Position numbers and translations under genes: made by a program. 64,000 nucleotides of DNA from Acidobacteriaceae bacterium KBS 83 (GTDB lineage: Bacteria; Acidobacteriota; Terriglobia; Terriglobales; Acidobacteriaceae). The stretch lies in NCBI GenBank assembly GCA_000381585.1, contig KB906736.1, positions 654,789-718,788 on the forward strand, written 5' to 3'. The notes under the pieces were generated by a model. It saw only the letters and a list, made by a program, of their open reading frames with translations. It was not told where the DNA came from and ran no database searches. Each line of letters begins with the position of its first letter. Within the stretch, counting starts at the first letter, position 1. Below are positions 27,709 to 37,173 of this stretch, piece after piece.

Positions 27709-29641
27709 CGTACTTCCTGTGCAGACCGATGCCGCGCCTGCCCGCTTCCTCTCTGCACGACGCGCTTGGACCATCCTCCTCCTGGTATGGTTCGCCGTCC
27801 ATTTTGCCGCGCTCTTCTCGCCACCATTGCTGGATGACGCCGATGCCGCGCACGCGAATGCGGCGCAGCACATGGCGCTCTCCGGCGACTGGGTCACGCT
27901 GAAGATAGATGGCATTCGCTATCTGGAAAAGGCACCGCTTTCTTACTGGCTCGTCGCGATCGACGATCATATCTTCGGCTATAACGCCTTTTCCGCGCAC
28001 TTGCCCATGGCATTGGGGGTGTTGGCGACTGTCATCCTTGCATGGCATTGGACCCGCCGCGCATTCAACGAACGCGCGGCATTCTATGCTGCCCTCGCTC
28101 TGCTGACCGCCGTGGGCGGCTTTCTCTTCACGCGCATCGACATTCCGGAGGCACTGCTTACTTTCTTTATTGGGTTGGCGCTCTACTGTTTTCTGGTTGG
28201 ACTGGAGGACCGCAAATCTGCGTTGTTTTACGTGAGTTGGGCAGCGCTTGCAATCGCAACTCTGACCAAGGGACTCATCGCCCCGGTCTTTTTTTTCGCA
28301 ACGATCATACCGTGGCTCCTGCTCACCGGCGATTGGCGACGTTGGCGCGAAATGCGTTTTGTGACCGGCCTACTGCTGTTTCTTGCGATAGCAGCGCCAT
28401 GGCACATTCTCGCCGGTCTGCGCAATCCGGATCAGGGCAATCCGGTGGGCAATCATCCCACCTTCGGCCATGTTCATGGCTTCTTCTACTTTTACTTCAT
28501 CAACGAGCACGTTTTGCGTTTCCTCGGCAAGCGCTATCCGCATGACTACAACAAACAGCCTGGCTGGATTTACTGGGTCGGCCAGATCGCCTGGCTACTG
28601 CCCTGGAGCCTGTATCTTCCGTTGGTGGTGCGTCGCGCTTGGCGAACTCGCACGCGGTGGCTACGTGATCTGCGTCTCGAAGATGACGCCGCACGCTTTC
28701 GTAGCCGCAGCGTCTGGTTGCTGTCGCTGTATGCAGCATTCATGCTGGTTTTCTTCTCTATTTCGACCAACCAGGAGTACTACACTTTCCCCGCGTATCT
28801 TCCGGTGTTGATGCTCACTGCGGCCGTGCTTGCGTCCTTCGAGCTGCGTGCGGAGCGCATCGACGAACAGGCGCGCGAGGGCACTGATGGCTGGCTTATT
28901 GGCGCGCATATTCTCTTTGCAGCAGTCGGAGTGCTCTCCGCCGCCGCGCTGAGCTATGGGCTCTGGACCTCGCGAAATCTCGCATTTGTGCCGGACATCG
29001 GCACATTATTGGCACATCGCGGCGTGGGTGACTACTCGCTCTCGATGTCGCACCTCTTCGATCTGACCGGCCCATCGTTTGCTGCATTGCGGCTGCCGGC
29101 CGTAATCGCGGCTGTTGTCCTTCTCGTCGGTCCGCTGCTGGCATTGGAATTGCGCAGAAAAGAGCGGCACTTCGAGTCCACGCTGTCGGTGGCCTTCACA
29201 ATGGCGATCTTCCTTATCGCTGCGCACATCGCCTTCGTGCGGTTCGGCCCCATGCTTTCCTCTGAGCCCATGGCTGCAACAATCAATCGCATCGCCGGAT
29301 ATCCGGCGAGCGAAAGCCCTTCAGATCCAGCAGCCACGCGAGCTACGCTGATTGTCTACGGCGACCAGTCCGATGGTGCCTCGGTGCTGTTTTACACGCG
29401 GCGGCAGGCACTGCTGATACACGGGCGTTCTTCCACCATGCTGTGGGGCTCCATGTGGCCGGACGCGCCGCATGTCTTCATCGACGACAAGGAACTCAAG
29501 TCGATATGGGGAACCGGCGAACGAAAATTCCTCTTTGCGCAAGGCGAACGGCGCGATCAGGTGGAGGCGGTGCTAGGGAGACGACTGATTCCGATTCAGG
29601 AACTGGCAGACAAGACGCTGTATACGGACCGGCCGATCTGA
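27695..29641 (+). CDS. GT39/ArnT-like membrane glycosyltransferase
   Basis: This protein of about 648 residues has about 12 hydrophobic segments. The first periplasmic loop carries DDADAAHANAAQHMA and LEKAPLSYWL, which match the catalytic acidic loop and E-K-P-P-L-xYW motif of ArnT/PMT-type (GT-C) enzymes. Such enzymes move sugars from a polyprenyl phosphate carrier onto lipid A, proteins or glycans; the acceptor is unknown. ATG 27695 shares bases with the divergent CHAD gene start region. It ends exactly one base before the stop of the convergent glycosyltransferase. Confidence 0.88.
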   Translation: MSRPIVLPVQTDAAPARFLSARRAWTILLLVWFAVHFAALFSPPLLDDADAAHANAAQHMALSGDWVTLKIDGIRYLEKAPLSYWLVAIDDHIFGYNAFSAHLPMALGVLATVILAWHWTRRAFNERAAFYAALALLTAVGGFLFTRIDIPEALLTFFIGLALYCFLVGLEDRKSALFYVSWAALAIATLTKGLIAPVFFFATIIPWLLLTGDWRRWREMRFVTGLLLFLAIAAPWHILAGLRNPDQGNPVGNHPTFGHVHGFFYFYFINEHVLRFLGKRYPHDYNKQPGWIYWVGQIAWLLPWSLYLPLVVRRAWRTRTRWLRDLRLEDDAARFRSRSVWLLSLYAAFMLVFFSISTNQEYYTFPAYLPVLMLTAAVLASFELRAERIDEQAREGTDGWLIGAHILFAAVGVLSAAALSYGLWTSRNLAFVPDIGTLLAHRGVGDYSLSMSHLFDLTGPSFAALRLPAVIAAVVLLVGPLLALELRRKERHFESTLSVAFTMAIFLIAAHIAFVRFGPMLSSEPMAATINRIAGYPASESPSDPAATRATLIVYGDQSDGASVLFYTRRQALLIHGRSSTMLWGSMWPDAPHVFIDDKELKSIWGTGERKFLFAQGERRDQVEAVLGRRLIPIQELADKTLYTDRPI

Positions 29642-30907
29642 TCAGATTGTTCGGGTCGTGAGCGCCGATTCGCGGTCACCAGATTCAACTTCTGCGCTCG
29701 TGCGCGCCAGCTGCGCACTGCGCATATAGCCGCCTGTTTCCAGCGTGTATTCTTCACCCCGCCACAGAATCTCCCTGCTGCCATAGCTGGCGACCCAGAA
29801 GCCGAAACCCATCAGGTCGCGCAATGGAAAAAGGAGCATGGTTCGCCAGAGCGAACGCTCCTGCACCACGACTGCTCCGACCGCGACGGCAAGTAACATG
29901 CGGGTTAGCGTTCCCCACGCGAGCGCGGCGAAAGCAACCCAGGGCAGGTGCAGCAAGAGCGCGGTGACGAACGCAAGCAGGGCGAATGGCATGCTGAAGG
30001 TAAGCGAAGTACCGAAATGGCCCTTAGGTCGCGAGAAGCGTGTGCTCTTACTCCATCGAACCTGATGACGCATCGAGTCGACGAAGCCGGTATTGAGCAC
30101 GATGTGGTCGATCGCATGATGCGAGAAGACGACGCGATGGCCCTTCGCAGCCACCAGGTTTCCAAGGAGAAAATCGTCTGCGCAATATTGGCCGAGAACA
30201 CGGAAGCCACCGATCTCCTGCACGCATCCCCTGCGTACCGCCATCGTAGGACCGAGGGCAAACTGCATGCCCTCGAGCATGTTGGCGACCATAACGCCGG
30301 CCGTCATCTCGACGGACATGCCAACACCTTCCAATTGTGCCCACAGTGCGGAGGTTCGGCGATTTTCAGACGGCAATGCCGCACTCGGTACGCCGCGATA
30401 GGGGCACGTGACCACCCCGACTTCCGGATCTGCGAACGGCGCTATGACCTCGCGCAAATACTTCGGCGTAACCCGGACGTCGCTGTCGCTGACAACAAGA
30501 ATTTCATGCCGCGCAGCATGCGCCATGCGTTCCAGCGATGCGACCTTGGCGTTTGCAAATGGCGGCGCTCCGCAAGTGAGAAATCGCGCAGAAACCGATG
30601 GATACCGCGCTGCGACTTCACGAGCGATGTGCAGGCCCGCGTCGCTCGACGAGCGGGCGGAGAAGAGGATTTCGTACGCAGGATAATCCTGCTCGAAAAA
30701 GCCTTCCAGATGTTCGGCAAGATTGGGCTCTGCGCCATGCAGCGGTTTCAGCAGGCTGACCGGCGGAGTAAACGAAGGATCGACAACGGGCCTCTGGCGC
30801 CTGAAGTGAAGAATCCCTGCCCCCACCATGATGCTGTAGACCGTGGAGGTTATGAGCCCAAATATGCCCAGGGCGAGCAGGAGATGAAGCATCGCGGTAC
30901 AGTTCAC
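29642..30907 (-). CDS. GT2 ceramide-glucosyltransferase-like / HpnI-like enzyme
   Basis: This 421-residue membrane enzyme has an N-terminal helix and VSLLKPLHGAEPNL. The D1-D2-D3 pattern of ceramide-glucosyltransferase-like GT2 enzymes follows: NAKVASL, VSDSDVRV, QYCADDFLLGN, and the (Q/R)xxRW-type RHQVRWSKS. C-terminal helices complete it. Bacterial relatives include HpnI, which adds N-acetylglucosamine to bacteriohopanetetrol, a lipid path known in Acidobacteria. Other hpn genes are not in the window, so the sugar acceptor is inferred. GTG 30907 is the furthest start; ATG 30892 is an alternative. Confidence 0.85.
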   Translation of the reverse strand: MNCTAMLHLLLALGIFGLITSTVYSIMVGAGILHFRRQRPVVDPSFTPPVSLLKPLHGAEPNLAEHLEGFFEQDYPAYEILFSARSSSDAGLHIAREVAARYPSVSARFLTCGAPPFANAKVASLERMAHAARHEILVVSDSDVRVTPKYLREVIAPFADPEVGVVTCPYRGVPSAALPSENRRTSALWAQLEGVGMSVEMTAGVMVANMLEGMQFALGPTMAVRRGCVQEIGGFRVLGQYCADDFLLGNLVAAKGHRVVFSHHAIDHIVLNTGFVDSMRHQVRWSKSTRFSRPKGHFGTSLTFSMPFALLAFVTALLLHLPWVAFAALAWGTLTRMLLAVAVGAVVVQERSLWRTMLLFPLRDLMGFGFWVASYGSREILWRGEEYTLETGGYMRSAQLARTSAEVESGDRESALTTRTI

Positions 30908-31013
30908 CTGATATTGAAGTAGCTGTTAATTAGACTACTCCTGCTTTCGATTGTCTGCCTATGGCCAAGGCCGGTCACAGCCACCGTGACGGCTACCATA
31001 AGTCCTTTATCCA

Positions 31014-31421
31014 TTATCTCTTGCGTTCGCGCGGGGTAGCTGGACCAAACACGGTGGGCTTGCGAAGAGGAACGATCGCGGCCTCGTTCCCGATCGGAGA
31101 GCTTTGCATGTGCTGCAACATCTCCGAGCGCACATAATCTACAAAGCTCTGCATTTGCCGGTTCATCTCCTCCATGCGTTGCCGCATCTGCAGAATGATA
31201 GCGATCCCGGAGATATTGACTCCAAGGTCGCGCGCCAGATTCAAAATGAATTCCAGGCGCTCGAGGTCTTCGTCGGTGTAAAGGCGCGTATTCCCCTCGG
31301 TGCGGGACGGTTTCAATAGTCCCTCCCGCTCGTAAAGGCGCAGCGTTTGCGGGTGGATCTCGTACATCTCCGCTACCGCGGAGATCATGTAAGCGCCCTT
31401 GGATCTGCGTTTCGTCGGCAT
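31014..31421 (-). CDS. hspR: HspR, MerR-family heat-shock repressor
   Basis: This protein of about 135 residues begins with a basic stretch and has the MerR-type winged helix GAYMISAVAEMYEIHPQTLRLYEREGLL. The HspR-like wing PSRTEGNTRLYTDEDLERL and a helix with LNLARDLGVNISGIAIIL follow. HspR represses dnaK operons by binding HAIR sites with DnaK as co-repressor; a HAIR-like site is present before dnaK. The ATG at 31421 has AGGAAAAAG before it. It follows the gene at 31430-31912 after 8 bases, probably in one operon. Confidence 0.9.
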   Translation of the reverse strand: MPTKRRSKGAYMISAVAEMYEIHPQTLRLYEREGLLKPSRTEGNTRLYTDEDLERLEFILNLARDLGVNISGIAIILQMRQRMEEMNRQMQSFVDYVRSEMLQHMQSSPIGNEAAIVPLRKPTVFGPATPRERKR

Positions 31422-31429
31422 TCTTTTTC

Positions 31430-31912
31430 CTAGGCGGGCGCAGGCGAATCGCTGAAGCGTGAATCGCTCTCCTGCGCCACCGGATGGCTGAAGTGTACCC
31501 GGTTCCTCGAACTCCCGCGCCATCGCCACCCGGTGCGTATCCGATATGGCATGAGAATGTCGGCACAGTACCCATCCTGAGTTTCGGCATGCAGCCGGAC
31601 GGCGAGAGATCGTTCTGCCGACCCCTTCCGGCCATAAAGAACCGGCGCAACGAGCACGGCCGCGGCCAGTTCTCCGTTCTGCCAGCGCGGCCTTAGTAGG
31701 CCAGTCAGCATCGCCTCCTGCTCTTGAATGGAGAGATGGTGGGGAGTTTCTGATTGCATAATGGTCCGAAATTCAGGCTCCGAAGCTCCGGTGGCCAGCC
31801 AGGCGGCAGCAGCACGCAGGTTGCCATTTTCCCGGAGCTCCGCTTCAGCCCAAGGCATCGCTGCATTCACCAAAAGTTGTATCTGCGGTGGATTAGGTAA
31901 TTTCTTCCCCAT
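31430..31912 (-). CDS. uncharacterised 160-residue protein upstream of hspR
   Basis: This 160-residue protein starts at ATG 31912 after an AAAGGG-like ribosome site, begins GKKLPNPPQIQLLVNAAMPW, and is helical in the first half. It ends eight bases before hspR and is therefore likely cotranscribed with it. I see no known domain. An open frame extends upstream to 32560, but that part runs antisense through the gene at 31985 and is not believed. The joint transcription suggests a stress link. Confidence 0.65.
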   Translation of the reverse strand: MGKKLPNPPQIQLLVNAAMPWAEAELRENGNLRAAAAWLATGASEPEFRTIMQSETPHHLSIQEQEAMLTGLLRPRWQNGELAAAVLVAPVLYGRKGSAERSLAVRLHAETQDGYCADILMPYRIRTGWRWRGSSRNRVHFSHPVAQESDSRFSDSPAPA

Positions 31913-31920
31913 AAGCACCC

Positions 31921-31934
31921 TTTGGTAATCCAAA
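31921..31934. promoter_or_regulatory. short palindrome in divergent promoter region
   Basis: TTTGG-N4-CCAAA lies in the 72-bp spacer between the hspR operon and the divergent secreted-protein gene. The spacer also holds the direct repeat GGTAATCC (31924-31931) / GGTGATCC (31951-31958). It is a candidate operator; no regulator can be named. Confidence 0.35.
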
Positions 31935-31984
31935 ATTCCGATTACTCTCTGGTGATCCGCCGTGGAACGGAGCACACTGCCGTC

Positions 31985-32509
31985 ATGAAGAACCTTCGGA
32001 TTCCCTTTACCGCCTTCACCCTCGCAATCGCATCCATACTTGCCCAGCCGGTTCAGGCTCAGCAGGACTGGGCCCCGGCGGCGACCGATTATCCGGCCGT
32101 CAAGGTGCCCGCGGGGCTTAAGTCCGAGCCGATCATCAACAGCCCGTCCAAGGCCTATTTCCGCACGCGTCTGCGTGAGGGATCGAGCCAGGGAACCAAC
32201 TTCGGCGGCCATTATGCGCTGCTTCAGTGGGGCTGTGGGGATGGCTGCACTACCTTCTTCATCGTGGATGAATTGAATGGCCGTGTCTACGAACCCGGCT
32301 TCAACCTGACCGCTCCGAAGAACGGCTCCGACGAGACATTCGGGTTTCAATACCGGCCAGACAGCCGCCTGTTGGTGATGGAGGGCTGCCACAGCAACTT
32401 TGCCGGAAGCTGCGGTAAGTACTACATGCTTTGGACAGGATCGAAACTTGAGACTCTGGTTCGCGAACCATTGACTACCACGATTGCGGCAGTTGGCGGA
32501 ATGCAATAG
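31985..32509 (+). CDS. small secreted protein of unknown function
   Basis: This protein of about 174 residues has a signal peptide (KNLRIPFTAFTLAIASILAQ..AQ). A mature domain follows with GTNFGGHYALLQWGCGDGC, VDELNGRVYEP and MEGCHSNFAGSCGKYYMLW, with Cys pairs that could form disulfides. The start at ATG 31985 puts the signal peptide first; the frame is open to 31922. No function known. Confidence 0.75.
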   Translation: MKNLRIPFTAFTLAIASILAQPVQAQQDWAPAATDYPAVKVPAGLKSEPIINSPSKAYFRTRLREGSSQGTNFGGHYALLQWGCGDGCTTFFIVDELNGRVYEPGFNLTAPKNGSDETFGFQYRPDSRLLVMEGCHSNFAGSCGKYYMLWTGSKLETLVREPLTTTIAAVGGMQ

Positions 32510-32530
32510 GGCGTTCCAGATTGGGAAACA

Positions 32531-32558
32531 GGCCAGAGGACGGTCCGACCCTCTGGCC
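32531..32558. terminator. convergent hairpin terminator
   Basis: A 9-bp GGCCAGAGG/CCTCTGGCC stem with a 10-base loop lies between the convergent secreted-protein gene and dnaJ, followed by a TTTT stretch on the plus side. Confidence 0.65.
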
Positions 32559-32584
32559 AACTCGTTTTGGGCTGATCTCGTGTC

Positions 32585-33802
32585 TTATACCTGGCTCCAT
32601 AGTGCAGCTCGTGGATCGTCCGGGTTCAGTTGAGCGAATTCCCGCAGAATCTCCTTCGAACGCTCATCCCGCAGCTGTGGAACAGTAACTTCCACCGTAA
32701 CGATTTGATCACCCCGGTGGCCCTCTTTCGATGCTGAGACGACACCCTTTTCCCTCATGCGCAGCTTTTGACCATTCTGGGTGCCTGGCGGCATACGCAA
32801 TTGAGCACGCCCATCGATGGTCGGCACATCAATCTTTGCGCCGAGTGCCGCTTCATCGACGCGGACAGGTACGTTGATCTCGATATTGTCCCCAACGCGA
32901 GTGAAGACCGGGTGAGGCCCGGAACGAATGACGAGGAAAAGATCGCCGGCCGGCCCTCCGTTTAGACCTGCATTGCCCTTGCCGGCCAGCCGGATCCGTT
33001 GACCGTCGCGGGTGCCTGCCTTGATGCGAAACTCAATGGTCTCCGGACGCTGCACCGTGCCTTCTCCGTGACAGGTTGGGCAGGCCTCCTGTATACGACC
33101 AGAGCCTCCACAGCGCGGACACTGAATATTGAACTTCATGCGGCCGCCCATCTGGGTCACCTGACCGGTGCCGTGGCATTCCGGACACTGCATGGGCGCG
33201 CCCGATGAGGCTTTGCCATGGCATGTTGGACATGTTTCCTGCCGCAGTATCTGCAAACGAGCAGTGCCGCCTCGAACCGCGGTCCAGAAATCGACATTGA
33301 CCGTATATTCGAGATCGGTACCGGGCTGCGGGCCCCTCTGCGGTTGCCGCCCGCCTGCCTGGTTGAAGATGCCGGAGAAGATGTCTCGGAAGCCGCCCCA
33401 GCCTCCACCCGCCGTCGAAGCTGTCTGACGGCCGCCACCGGAGCCTTCCTCGAAGTTTGAGAAGTCAAAGCCCTCGAAGTCGATGGGAACTCCGCCTTGT
33501 GCTCCCGTGCCGGTGCGCGTACGCCCGTGGCCGGCGCGTGCCGCCGCCTCCGCCTGCGCAGGGTCGATTTGGTCGGAATAGAAGCCGAACTGGTCGTAGA
33601 CTTTACGCTTCTTATCGTCGCTCAAGACATCGTTTGCTTCGGAGATCTCCTTGAACTTCTCTTCGGCCTTCTTGTCGCCGGGGTTTACATCCGGGTGATA
33701 CTTACGCGCAAGTTTGCGGAAAGCCTTGCGGATGTCTTCCGCAGTTGCCGTCTTCTTCACTCCGAGTAAGCCGTAATAATCCTTGTTCTGTGTCGATGGC
33801 AT
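32585..33802 (-). CDS. dnaJ: DnaJ (Hsp40) co-chaperone, type I
   Basis: This 405-residue protein has the J-domain with [10 protein letters not shown] (HPD) at residues ~30-45, a Gly/Phe-rich linker with long low-complexity segments ([25 protein letters not shown]), four CxxCxGxG zinc repeats ([32 protein letters not shown]) and the C-terminal substrate-binding domains. It delivers substrates to DnaK and stimulates its ATPase. The first zinc repeat is slightly altered (KAS for xG). It lies between hspR and a DNA glycosylase, 1.2 kb downstream of dnaK. Confidence 0.95.
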   Translation of the reverse strand: MPSTQNKDYYGLLGVKKTATAEDIRKAFRKLARKYHPDVNPGDKKAEEKFKEISEANDVLSDDKKRKVYDQFGFYSDQIDPAQAEAAARAGHGRTRTGTGAQGGVPIDFEGFDFSNFEEGSGGGRQTASTAGGGWGGFRDIFSGIFNQAGGRQPQRGPQPGTDLEYTVNVDFWTAVRGGTARLQILRQETCPTCHGKASSGAPMQCPECHGTGQVTQMGGRMKFNIQCPRCGGSGRIQEACPTCHGEGTVQRPETIEFRIKAGTRDGQRIRLAGKGNAGLNGGPAGDLFLVIRSGPHPVFTRVGDNIEINVPVRVDEAALGAKIDVPTIDGRAQLRMPPGTQNGQKLRMREKGVVSASKEGHRGDQIVTVEVTVPQLRDERSKEILREFAQLNPDDPRAALWSQV

Positions 33803-33835
33803 CGTCTGTGTGTCGTCCCAGTCCTGTTGTCTGCG

Positions 33836-34642
33836 TTACTTGCCGGCCGAATCTTTCTGGCAGGACGGACACCAGTAAAGTGTGCGGCCAGCCATTTCCC
33901 GGCTCTTGATCGCCGTGCCGCAGACCAAACACGGTTTCCCCTGGCGTCTATAAACATAGTGCACTTCACCGCTCTCGGCCTTGCCGCGCGGATGAGGGCG
34001 GTCTTTCGGCCGCGTGGTGACAATCCGACGATCGATCATGCCGTCGGCCATCAGCTTTCTCGCGTCCTTCCAGATCGCTTGAAATGCCTTCAGATCGATA
34101 CGGCTGCCGGCTTGAAACGGGCTCAGCCGCGCGCGATACAACAACTCGGCGCGATAGATGTTGCCGATTCCGGAGATCACCGACTGATCCATAATAAGGA
34201 GGGCGATCGGAGCTTTGCTTGCTGCGATTCGGTTAAATGCCGGATGTGGATCGGAGCCCTTCTCAAGGGGATCCGGGCCGAGTCGCGCCATCAGCTTGTC
34301 CCATTTCTCCTGGTCGTAAATGGAACAGTCGGACGGACCACGAAGCTCGAGCCAATCGGTCCTGGTCGAGATCCGCAGTCTCAATGCGCCCTTCGGCTCA
34401 GCCAACGGCATCTTCCCTTCCGTGAAATCACCGAATCGACCGAGGTGCACGTGCAGGATCAGTTCGCGGCCGAAGTCGTAGCCCAGGTGTTTCCCGTGTG
34501 CGACGATGCCACGCAGCTTGCGGCCATCAAGAAGTGCCGCGTCCGGAAACTGACCCGAGGGAGAGTCCGCGCGCACATTGCGGCCGATAAAGGTCGCTGC
34601 TTGCCGGTCGCGAAATCGATGAACCTCATTTCCCTCGGGCAT
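33836..34642 (-). CDS. Fpg/Nei-family DNA glycosylase
   Basis: This 268-residue protein starts PEGNEVHR, giving the catalytic P1 and E2 after Met removal as in Nei-type enzymes (PEGxxVHR). It contains the helix-two-turn-helix region SVISGIGNIYRAELLYRARLSP and a C-terminal zinc finger with CLVCG and CPSC. It excises oxidised bases by N-glycosylase/beta-delta-lyase action. The PEG(N)xVHR start points to Nei rather than Fpg (MutM). Confidence 0.92.
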   Translation of the reverse strand: MPEGNEVHRFRDRQAATFIGRNVRADSPSGQFPDAALLDGRKLRGIVAHGKHLGYDFGRELILHVHLGRFGDFTEGKMPLAEPKGALRLRISTRTDWLELRGPSDCSIYDQEKWDKLMARLGPDPLEKGSDPHPAFNRIAASKAPIALLIMDQSVISGIGNIYRAELLYRARLSPFQAGSRIDLKAFQAIWKDARKLMADGMIDRRIVTTRPKDRPHPRGKAESGEVHYVYRRQGKPCLVCGTAIKSREMAGRTLYWCPSCQKDSAGK

Positions 34643-34681
34643 CCGTTTATTGTCACCTTACCGGTTGCGGATCATGACTGC

Positions 34682-34852
34682 TCAATTCCAAACCAGCCTG
34701 GCTTCGACCGGCTCCACGCGCCAAAAGATATCCGGTTCGGCACGGTGCATCTGAGCGCAGAAATTGTCAGCTTCCGTCTTCGTATTGAAGAGCACCTTGC
34801 TCAAAATCTGGCCAGCGCGCCACTGCACGCAGCGCCATAAAGTGTTCGTCAT
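34682..34852 (-). CDS. short conserved-looking protein
   Basis: The start is taken at ATG 34852, which has GAGGAG about 9 bases upstream. It gives a 56-residue protein (TNTLWRCVQWRAGQILSKVL...) rich in Trp and aromatic residues. A longer start at 34924 is possible. No family recognised. Confidence 0.5.
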   Translation of the reverse strand: MTNTLWRCVQWRAGQILSKVLFNTKTEADNFCAQMHRAEPDIFWRVEPVEARLVWN

Positions 34853-34970
34853 TCCCTGCTCCTCTGCGGCCGCCCTCCCCTGTCCTGGCGTGCCATTCTT
34901 CGTCTGCCCATTTCGTTGCTGCATCCTTGTTCCCCTGCTTCTGCTGCTTCATTTATCGGCCGGATATCGC

Positions 34971-35003
34971 AAGGGGCGCCCACATTCTCTGCGAGCGCCC
35001 CTT
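34971..35003 (-). terminator. dnaK terminator hairpin
   Basis: A 9-bp AAGGGGCGC/GCGCCCCTT stem with a 15-base loop lies 60 bases beyond the dnaK stop in the minus direction. Confidence 0.65.
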
Positions 35004-35063
35004 ACCTTCGCACCGGCAGTGGCCATGAAGGTCATCTGCCGACCCGTTACCCATGTCCAGCTA

Positions 35064-36989
35064 TTACTTCTTGTCGTCGACGTCCACGTACTCGGCGTCG
35101 ATCACGCCTTCTTCCTTCTTCGGCTCCTCTGCTGCTGCCGTGGTTCCGGCAGCAGCCGCTTCGCCGTCAGTTGGAGCGGCATTGGCGCTCGCCTTGTACA
35201 TAGCCTCGGCCAGCTTGTGTGATGCGGCGGTCAGTTTCTCTCGCGCAGCATTCAACTCGCTCGCATTGGGGCTTCCTTCGAGCGTCTTCTTGGCGTCGGC
35301 CAGAGCAGATTCCACTTCGCTCTTCTCTGTGCCGGAGACCTTGTCGCCGCTCTCCTTCAACATCTTCTCGATGTTGTAGACCATGTTGTCGAGGCCATTG
35401 CGGGCTTCGATCTGCTCGCGTTTGTCCTTGTCCTCTGACGCGTGCGACTCGGCGTCGCGCGCCATGCGCTCCACTTCTTCCTTGCTCAGACCCGAAGATG
35501 ACGTGATGGTGATCTTCTGATCCTTGCCCGTGCCGCGGTCCTTCGCCGTGACATTGAGTATGCCGTTGGCGTCGATGTCGAAGGTGACCTCGATCTGCGG
35601 CACGCCGCGCGGAGCCGGCACAATGCCGCCCAGCTTGAACTTGCCCAGTGTGCGGTTGTCCTGCGCCATCGAGCGTTCGCCCTGCAATACGTGCACCTCG
35701 ACTTCGGTCTGGTTATCCGCGAAGGTCGAGAAGGTCTCGGTCTTCTTGGTCGGGATGGTGGTGTTGCGCGCGATCATTGGTGTCGCCACGCCACCCGCCG
35801 TCTCAATCGAGAGGGTCAGAGGTGTGACATCGAGCAGGAGCAGGTCCTTGACCTCACCCGCCAACACGCCCGCCTGCACAGCTGCTCCGATCGCGACCAC
35901 CTCATCCGGGTTCACACCGCGATGTGGTTCCTTACCGAAGAGTTCCTTCACCATCTGCTGAATCTTCGGCATGCGCGTCTGACCGCCGACCAGCACGACT
36001 TCGTGAATCTGGTCAGCCTTCACACCGGCATCAGCCATCGCCTTGCGGCAGGGCTCGAGCGAGCGCTGGAGTATGTCGTCGACCAACTGCTCCAGTTTGG
36101 CGCGAGTCAGCTTGCGGACCAGATGCTTTGGTCCGTTCGCATCCGCGGTAATGAAGGGCAGGTTGATCTCGGTCTCCATTGCCGTAGAGAGCTCGATCTT
36201 GGCTGCTTCGGCGGCCTGCTTCAGACGCTGCAGAGCCATTTCGTTGCCCTTCGCCCGCAAGTCCAGGCCCTCTTCCTTCTTGAACTCATCGATCAGCCAG
36301 TCGACGATCCGCTGGTCGATGTTGTCACCGCCCAGGTGGGTATCGCCGTTCGTGGACTTGACCTCGATAACACCTTCACCAACCTCGAGGATCGAGATAT
36401 CGAAGGTGCCACCGCCGAAGTCATAGACCGCGATGGTCTCGTCCTTCTTCTTGTCGAGGCCATAGGCGAGTGCGGCTGCCGTGGGCTCGTTGACGATGCG
36501 CTTCACGTCCAGACCAGCGATACGACCGGCATCCTTGGTCGCCTGGCGCTGCGCGTCGTTAAAGTACGCGGGCACAGTGATGACAGCCTCGGTCACAGTC
36601 GTGCCGAGATAGCTCTCCGCCGCCTGTTTCAGCTTCTGCAGGATCATCGCCGAGATCTCAGGTGGGGTGTACTCCTTGCCCTGCGCCACAACGACAACAT
36701 GGTCGCCCTGCGCCTTTACGGTATAGGGAACCATCTTCATCTCGTCCGTGACTTCGTTGGCGCGGCGGCCCATGAAGCGCTTGATCGAGTAGATAGTGTT
36801 CTGGGGGTTCGTTACCGCCTGCCGCTTTGCCGTCTGCCCCACCAGCCGCTCGCCAGTCTTGGTAAAGGCCACAATGGAAGGAGTGGTACGGTCACCCTCG
36901 CTGTTGGGGATGACCTTGGGCTCGCCGCCTTCCATAACGGCCACCACAGAATTGGTGGTGCCCAAATCGATGCCAATAATCTTTGCCAT
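35064..36989 (-). CDS. dnaK: DnaK (Hsp70) chaperone
   Basis: This 641-residue Hsp70 begins [21 protein letters not shown] and has the ATPase signatures [16 protein letters not shown] and [13 protein letters not shown]. The linker/substrate domain [17 protein letters not shown] follows, and the acidic tail ends [16 protein letters not shown] as in bacterial DnaK. AGGAG precedes the ATG. A HAIR-like site and a TTGACA -35 box lie 48-68 bases upstream, consistent with HspR control. No grpE is next to it. Confidence 0.97.
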   Translation of the reverse strand: MAKIIGIDLGTTNSVVAVMEGGEPKVIPNSEGDRTTPSIVAFTKTGERLVGQTAKRQAVTNPQNTIYSIKRFMGRRANEVTDEMKMVPYTVKAQGDHVVVVAQGKEYTPPEISAMILQKLKQAAESYLGTTVTEAVITVPAYFNDAQRQATKDAGRIAGLDVKRIVNEPTAAALAYGLDKKKDETIAVYDFGGGTFDISILEVGEGVIEVKSTNGDTHLGGDNIDQRIVDWLIDEFKKEEGLDLRAKGNEMALQRLKQAAEAAKIELSTAMETEINLPFITADANGPKHLVRKLTRAKLEQLVDDILQRSLEPCRKAMADAGVKADQIHEVVLVGGQTRMPKIQQMVKELFGKEPHRGVNPDEVVAIGAAVQAGVLAGEVKDLLLLDVTPLTLSIETAGGVATPMIARNTTIPTKKTETFSTFADNQTEVEVHVLQGERSMAQDNRTLGKFKLGGIVPAPRGVPQIEVTFDIDANGILNVTAKDRGTGKDQKITITSSSGLSKEEVERMARDAESHASEDKDKREQIEARNGLDNMVYNIEKMLKESGDKVSGTEKSEVESALADAKKTLEGSPNASELNAAREKLTAASHKLAEAMYKASANAAPTDGEAAAAGTTAAAEEPKKEEGVIDAEYVDVDDKK

Positions 36990-37036
36990 AGCTCTCCTGA
37001 CCTCGTCGCTCGTGCCGTGCTTCGATCACTGTCGCA

Positions 37037-37057
37037 CTTGAGTGACTTATTGTCAAC
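37037..37057 (-). promoter_or_regulatory. HAIR-like HspR site overlapping the dnaK promoter
   Basis: CTTGAGT-N7-TGTCAAC matches the HAIR consensus (CTTGAGT-N7-ACTCAAG) perfectly in the left arm and 4 of 7 in the right. On the minus strand the right arm forms a consensus TTGACA -35 box (37056-37051). A weak -10 lies 17 bp downstream (GACAGT). Confidence 0.65.
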
Positions 37058-37173
37058 CTATCTGATGCAGGAAACGTAGGGCAGGATGCGGCGAAATTGC
37101 CTCATTAGAACGACGGGCTGCACGGTTTGCGGTCGGAGTTTGGCCGTATAGACTAACTATCTGAATATAAAGG

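Noticed and set aside
31913-32560. Upstream extension of the minus-strand frame 31430-32560
   Set aside because: It runs antisense through the signal-peptide gene at 31985-32509 and the sequence there is low in recognisable structure. The part after ATG 31912 alone is accepted.
33827-34840. Long plus-strand frame antisense to the DNA glycosylase
   Set aside because: It is a shadow of the glycosylase gene with no recognisable domain.
35691-37079. Long plus-strand frame antisense to dnaK
   Set aside because: It is the shadow of a high-GC conserved gene and has no domain, ribosome site or signal peptide.
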